Source: Gammaproteobacteria bacterium (GTDB lineage Bacteria > Pseudomonadota > Gammaproteobacteria > Enterobacterales > GCA-2746155). From it: DNA of 7,213 bases. The position numbers and the translations under genes are program-made. Where the stretch lies: the NCBI GenBank assembly GCA_024206355.1, contig JAAGZM010000056.1, positions 1 through 7,213 on the forward strand, read 5' to 3'. Shown here piece by piece: positions 5,307-7,213 of this stretch. The first letter of the stretch is position 1; each line of letters opens with the position of its first letter. The notes beneath the pieces were generated by a model. It worked only from the letters and a program-made list of their open reading frames with translations. It was not told the origin of the DNA and did no database searches.

Positions 5307-6281
5307 ATGTTTTTAAAATCAGTTATATTATTTTTCATTCTTACTGTACAACTAAATAACTCAGCTTCCCCGTATCTGGGTCAGTTATCACCTAAGGCTG
5401 ATCCAGAATTATTTGCTCCTGATATTATTTCTGATGGACTAAATAATCGAGATTTGGCAATAACACCTGATGGTTCAGAAATATATTATTCTATTAATAT
5501 GATGAATTTTGAATTATCAACTATTATGGTGATTTATCAAAAGAATGGGCAATGGTCTATACCAGAGGTAGCTTCTTTTGCAAGGGATAAAAATTATAAA
5601 TATCTAGAACCTGCTATTTCACCAGATGGTTCAAAGTTCTTTTTTGTGAAATCAAGAAGAGGAGGAGGGGCAAATGATATCTGGTTTATGAATAGAAAGG
5701 GTATGGAATGGGGAAATCCAGAAAAATTGGGAAATAACATCAACACCGACGTTTCTGAAACATTTCCATCAATTACCAAAGATGGAACGCTCTATTTTTC
5801 AAGAGCTGACAAAGATAATCTTCAGATTGAACATATTTACCGCTCCAAATTTATAAATGGTCAGTACAGTGAAGCTGAAAAGCTCCCATCTAATGTAAAT
5901 AGTGGACAAACTCAATTTAACGCTTTTGTTGCACCAGATGAAAGTTATTTGATAGTTTCAGTTTATGGTAGAGAAGACAGTATCGGATCTATCGATTATT
6001 ATATCGTATATCGAAATGCTGAAGATGAATGGTCAACACCCATAAATATGGGCACAAAAATTAATACAGCGAGTGCTCAGGAATATTCTGCATATGTTTC
6101 AAGAGATAATCGATATTTATTTTTTATGTCCACGCGTTTGCCATCAACAACTGAACTAACCAAGAAGAAGTATTCTTACGAGGATCTGAACAATATTCAT
6201 GATAATCATAACAATGGTAATTCTGATATTTATTGGATGGACACAAGTATCATCGAAGAACTTCGCCCAGAAGGCTTTTAA
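5307..6281 (+). CDS. Exported PD40/TolB-like beta-propeller protein
   Basis: This 324-residue protein begins with a signal peptide (MFLKSVILFFILTVQLNNSA, likely cleaved after Ala20) and then carries PD40-type blades. The blade cores are LAITPDGSEIYYS (50-62), PAISPDGSKFFFV (102-114), FPSITKDGTLYFS (153-165), FVAPDESYLIVS (207-218) and YVSRDNRYLFFM (263-274). NDIWFMN (123-129) and SDIYWMD (306-312) are the matching outer strands. Such domains bind partners or peptides in the periplasm or outside the cell; no catalytic residues are evident. The frame is open back to 5229, but that first part comes from the mobile element. TGGAG at 5297-5301 is well placed for ATG 5307 and too close for ATG 5304, so I chose 5307. 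The alpha/beta hydrolase gene follows 46 bases later, probably in the same transcript. The gene looks more AT-rich than those to the left. The specific function is unknown. Confidence 0.85.
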   Translation: MFLKSVILFFILTVQLNNSASPYLGQLSPKADPELFAPDIISDGLNNRDLAITPDGSEIYYSINMMNFELSTIMVIYQKNGQWSIPEVASFARDKNYKYLEPAISPDGSKFFFVKSRRGGGANDIWFMNRKGMEWGNPEKLGNNINTDVSETFPSITKDGTLYFSRADKDNLQIEHIYRSKFINGQYSEAEKLPSNVNSGQTQFNAFVAPDESYLIVSVYGREDSIGSIDYYIVYRNAEDEWSTPINMGTKINTASAQEYSAYVSRDNRYLFFMSTRLPSTTELTKKKYSYEDLNNIHDNHNNGNSDIYWMDTSIIEELRPEGF

Positions 6282-6327
6282 TACCATTTAGAACATTATT
6301 GATTTTATCACCAAACAGGAGATACTC

Positions 6328-7068
6328 ATGAATAGAAGACTAGTACTTATTAATATTATATTGTTATTTTTTACCGTAAACATCTCGGCAGAGAAAATTA
6401 TAATAAAAACAGCGGATAAATTTGATCTTATTGCTGATTATACGTCTGCCAATATTAACTCAAGCAAGGGTGTACTTATGTTGCACCAGTGTAATGCAGA
6501 TAGAACAATGTATAAAGGTCTTGCTAAAAATTTGGCTAAAAATGGTATTCATTCTTTAGCACTTGATTACAGGGGGTATGGTGAGAGTGTAAATGATGAA
6601 TATTCACTAAAAAAGATAAGGGAATCTGCAACTAATGAAAAGGAATATTGGACAAAAGTCGATTTTATCGTAGAGAAATTTTGGCAATCTGATATTCAGG
6701 CTGCTTATACATTGCTTGTTGAGAAAGTCGGTAGTGACAACATTTCATTTATTGGAGCGAGTTGTGGAGGAACCCAGTCAATTCTGTTAGCAAATAATTA
6801 TAAGCCAAAAAGCTTCATATTTTTCTCGGCTGGTATGAAAGATAAAACGATAAAAAATTTCCAGAAATTAAGTGATGTTCCAGCTTTAATTGTTGCATCT
6901 GTTGGTGATAAGTATACTTATCAATCATCAAATACTATTTTCCTTGGAGCCAAAAATCCCAATAGTCGTTTGATTTCTTACAAAGGGAAAGGACATGGAA
7001 AACCATTATTTGAGCATGATAACAACTTGGAAAATTCAATGGTTGAATGGTTTAAAGTTAATCAATAA
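6328..7068 (+). CDS. Exported alpha/beta hydrolase
   Basis: This 246-residue protein starts with a signal peptide (basic MNRR, hydrophobic core to about 18, likely cleavage after Ala21). It then has the alpha/beta hydrolase fold. GVLMLHQC (48-55) carries the oxyanion-hole region, and LALDYRGYGES (77-87) is the typical strand-turn. The nucleophile elbow is GASCG (143-147) with Ser145. ASVGD (190-194) supplies the likely acid Asp194, and KGHGKPLF (221-228) the likely base His223. All three catalytic residues are present, so it should be an active serine hydrolase of the periplasm or cell exterior. The substrate (ester, peptide or lactone) cannot be told. The length is typical. AGGAG at 6317-6321, six bases before the ATG, supports the start. 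It follows the PD40 propeller gene and is probably cotranscribed with it; an insertion-sequence end lies eight bases after its stop. Confidence 0.88.
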   Translation: MNRRLVLINIILLFFTVNISAEKIIIKTADKFDLIADYTSANINSSKGVLMLHQCNADRTMYKGLAKNLAKNGIHSLALDYRGYGESVNDEYSLKKIRESATNEKEYWTKVDFIVEKFWQSDIQAAYTLLVEKVGSDNISFIGASCGGTQSILLANNYKPKSFIFFSAGMKDKTIKNFQKLSDVPALIVASVGDKYTYQSSNTIFLGAKNPNSRLISYKGKGHGKPLFEHDNNLENSMVEWFKVNQ

Positions 7069-7076
7069 ACTATAAA

Positions 7077-7213
7077 CCTAGAATCCTCAGTTGACCGGCT
7101 CTGACTTATGGTTATTTATTTCAAAACAGCAACTTACAGAAGGATTAGTATTCACCCATTGAGTGAGTTTGCCTACACATTTGATTGCACGTTTTTTAGA
7201 CTTATTGACTTGA
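7077..7213. mobile_element. End of an insertion sequence continuing beyond the window
   Basis: Bases 7077-7176 repeat the left 89 bases of the miniature element, including the terminal CCTAGAATCCTCAGTTGACC. Similarity stops after GCCTAC at 7171-7176, where the miniature element jumps to its own right end. This copy goes on with unrelated sequence to the window edge, as expected for the longer parent element. The outer boundary at 7077 predicts a 5-base duplication ATAAA (7072-7076) at the unseen far end. It has 11 bases (about 7111-7121) that the miniature copy lacks. Confidence 0.7.
7087..7213 (-). CDS. Possible C-terminal end of the element's transposase (partial)
   Basis: On the minus strand a frame is open from the window edge to the TGA at 7087-7089, covering 41 residues. 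It contains KSKKRAIKCVGKLTQWV and ends in KSEPVN. It would place the stop codon about ten bases from the element's end. In the miniature copy the same frame keeps VGKLTQW and PSVSCCF but stops early because of the 11-base gap. No transposase motif is recognisable. A 41-codon open frame could arise by chance, and the similarity between copies follows from the DNA repeat, so this call is weak. Confidence 0.3.
   Translation of the reverse strand, partial: QVNKSKKRAIKCVGKLTQWVNTNPSVSCCFEINNHKSEPVN

Noticed and set aside
5154..7176. Composite transposon or gene cassette formed by the direct repeats around the propeller and hydrolase genes
   Set aside because: The left copy has its own complete inverted repeats and its own ATTAC duplication on both sides, so it inserted as an independent unit. 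Homologous exchange between the copies remains possible later.

Overview
The window is AT-rich bacterial DNA, most likely from a gammaproteobacterium. This rests on the look of the protein families and on insertion-sequence ends that resemble the IS1380 group; no rRNA, tRNA or marker gene is present to settle it. A broken piece that looks like the end of a CbbO/NorD-type protein hints at a chemolithotrophic or denitrifying background, but weakly.

Left part (43-2077, minus strand): a two-gene operon encoding a MoxR-family AAA+ ATPase followed by a CoxE-like von Willebrand A (VWA) protein. Such pairs act as chaperones that remodel a target or help insert a metal. A clear TATAAT box and a strong ribosome binding site precede the ATPase gene.

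Middle part (2559-4875, plus strand, divergent from the first operon): a compact four-gene operon made of two paralogous DUF1538 membrane proteins, a PII-like regulator with no tyrosine, and a two-CBS-domain protein. The first two genes and the last two genes overlap by 4 bases. The set looks like a two-subunit membrane transporter or channel with two soluble nucleotide-sensing partners. This is the best candidate for a little-described system in the window. The divergent intergenic region holds a 292-base segment bounded by inverted repeats (2208-2499) that looks like a miniature transposable element.

Right part (4876-7213): a decayed C-terminal fragment of a second, NorD/CbbO-like VWA protein; a pair of identical 27-base repeats that each contain a perfect dyad; and a 111-base miniature element (5154-5264) with about 20-base terminal inverted repeats and a perfect 5-base target duplication (ATTAC). 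Next come two genes for exported proteins, a PD40/TolB-like beta-propeller and an alpha/beta hydrolase. Eight bases after the hydrolase stop codon lies the end of a larger element of the same family as the miniature one (7077 onward), which runs out of the window. The right part therefore looks like an accessory region reshaped by one insertion-sequence family and its deletion derivative.
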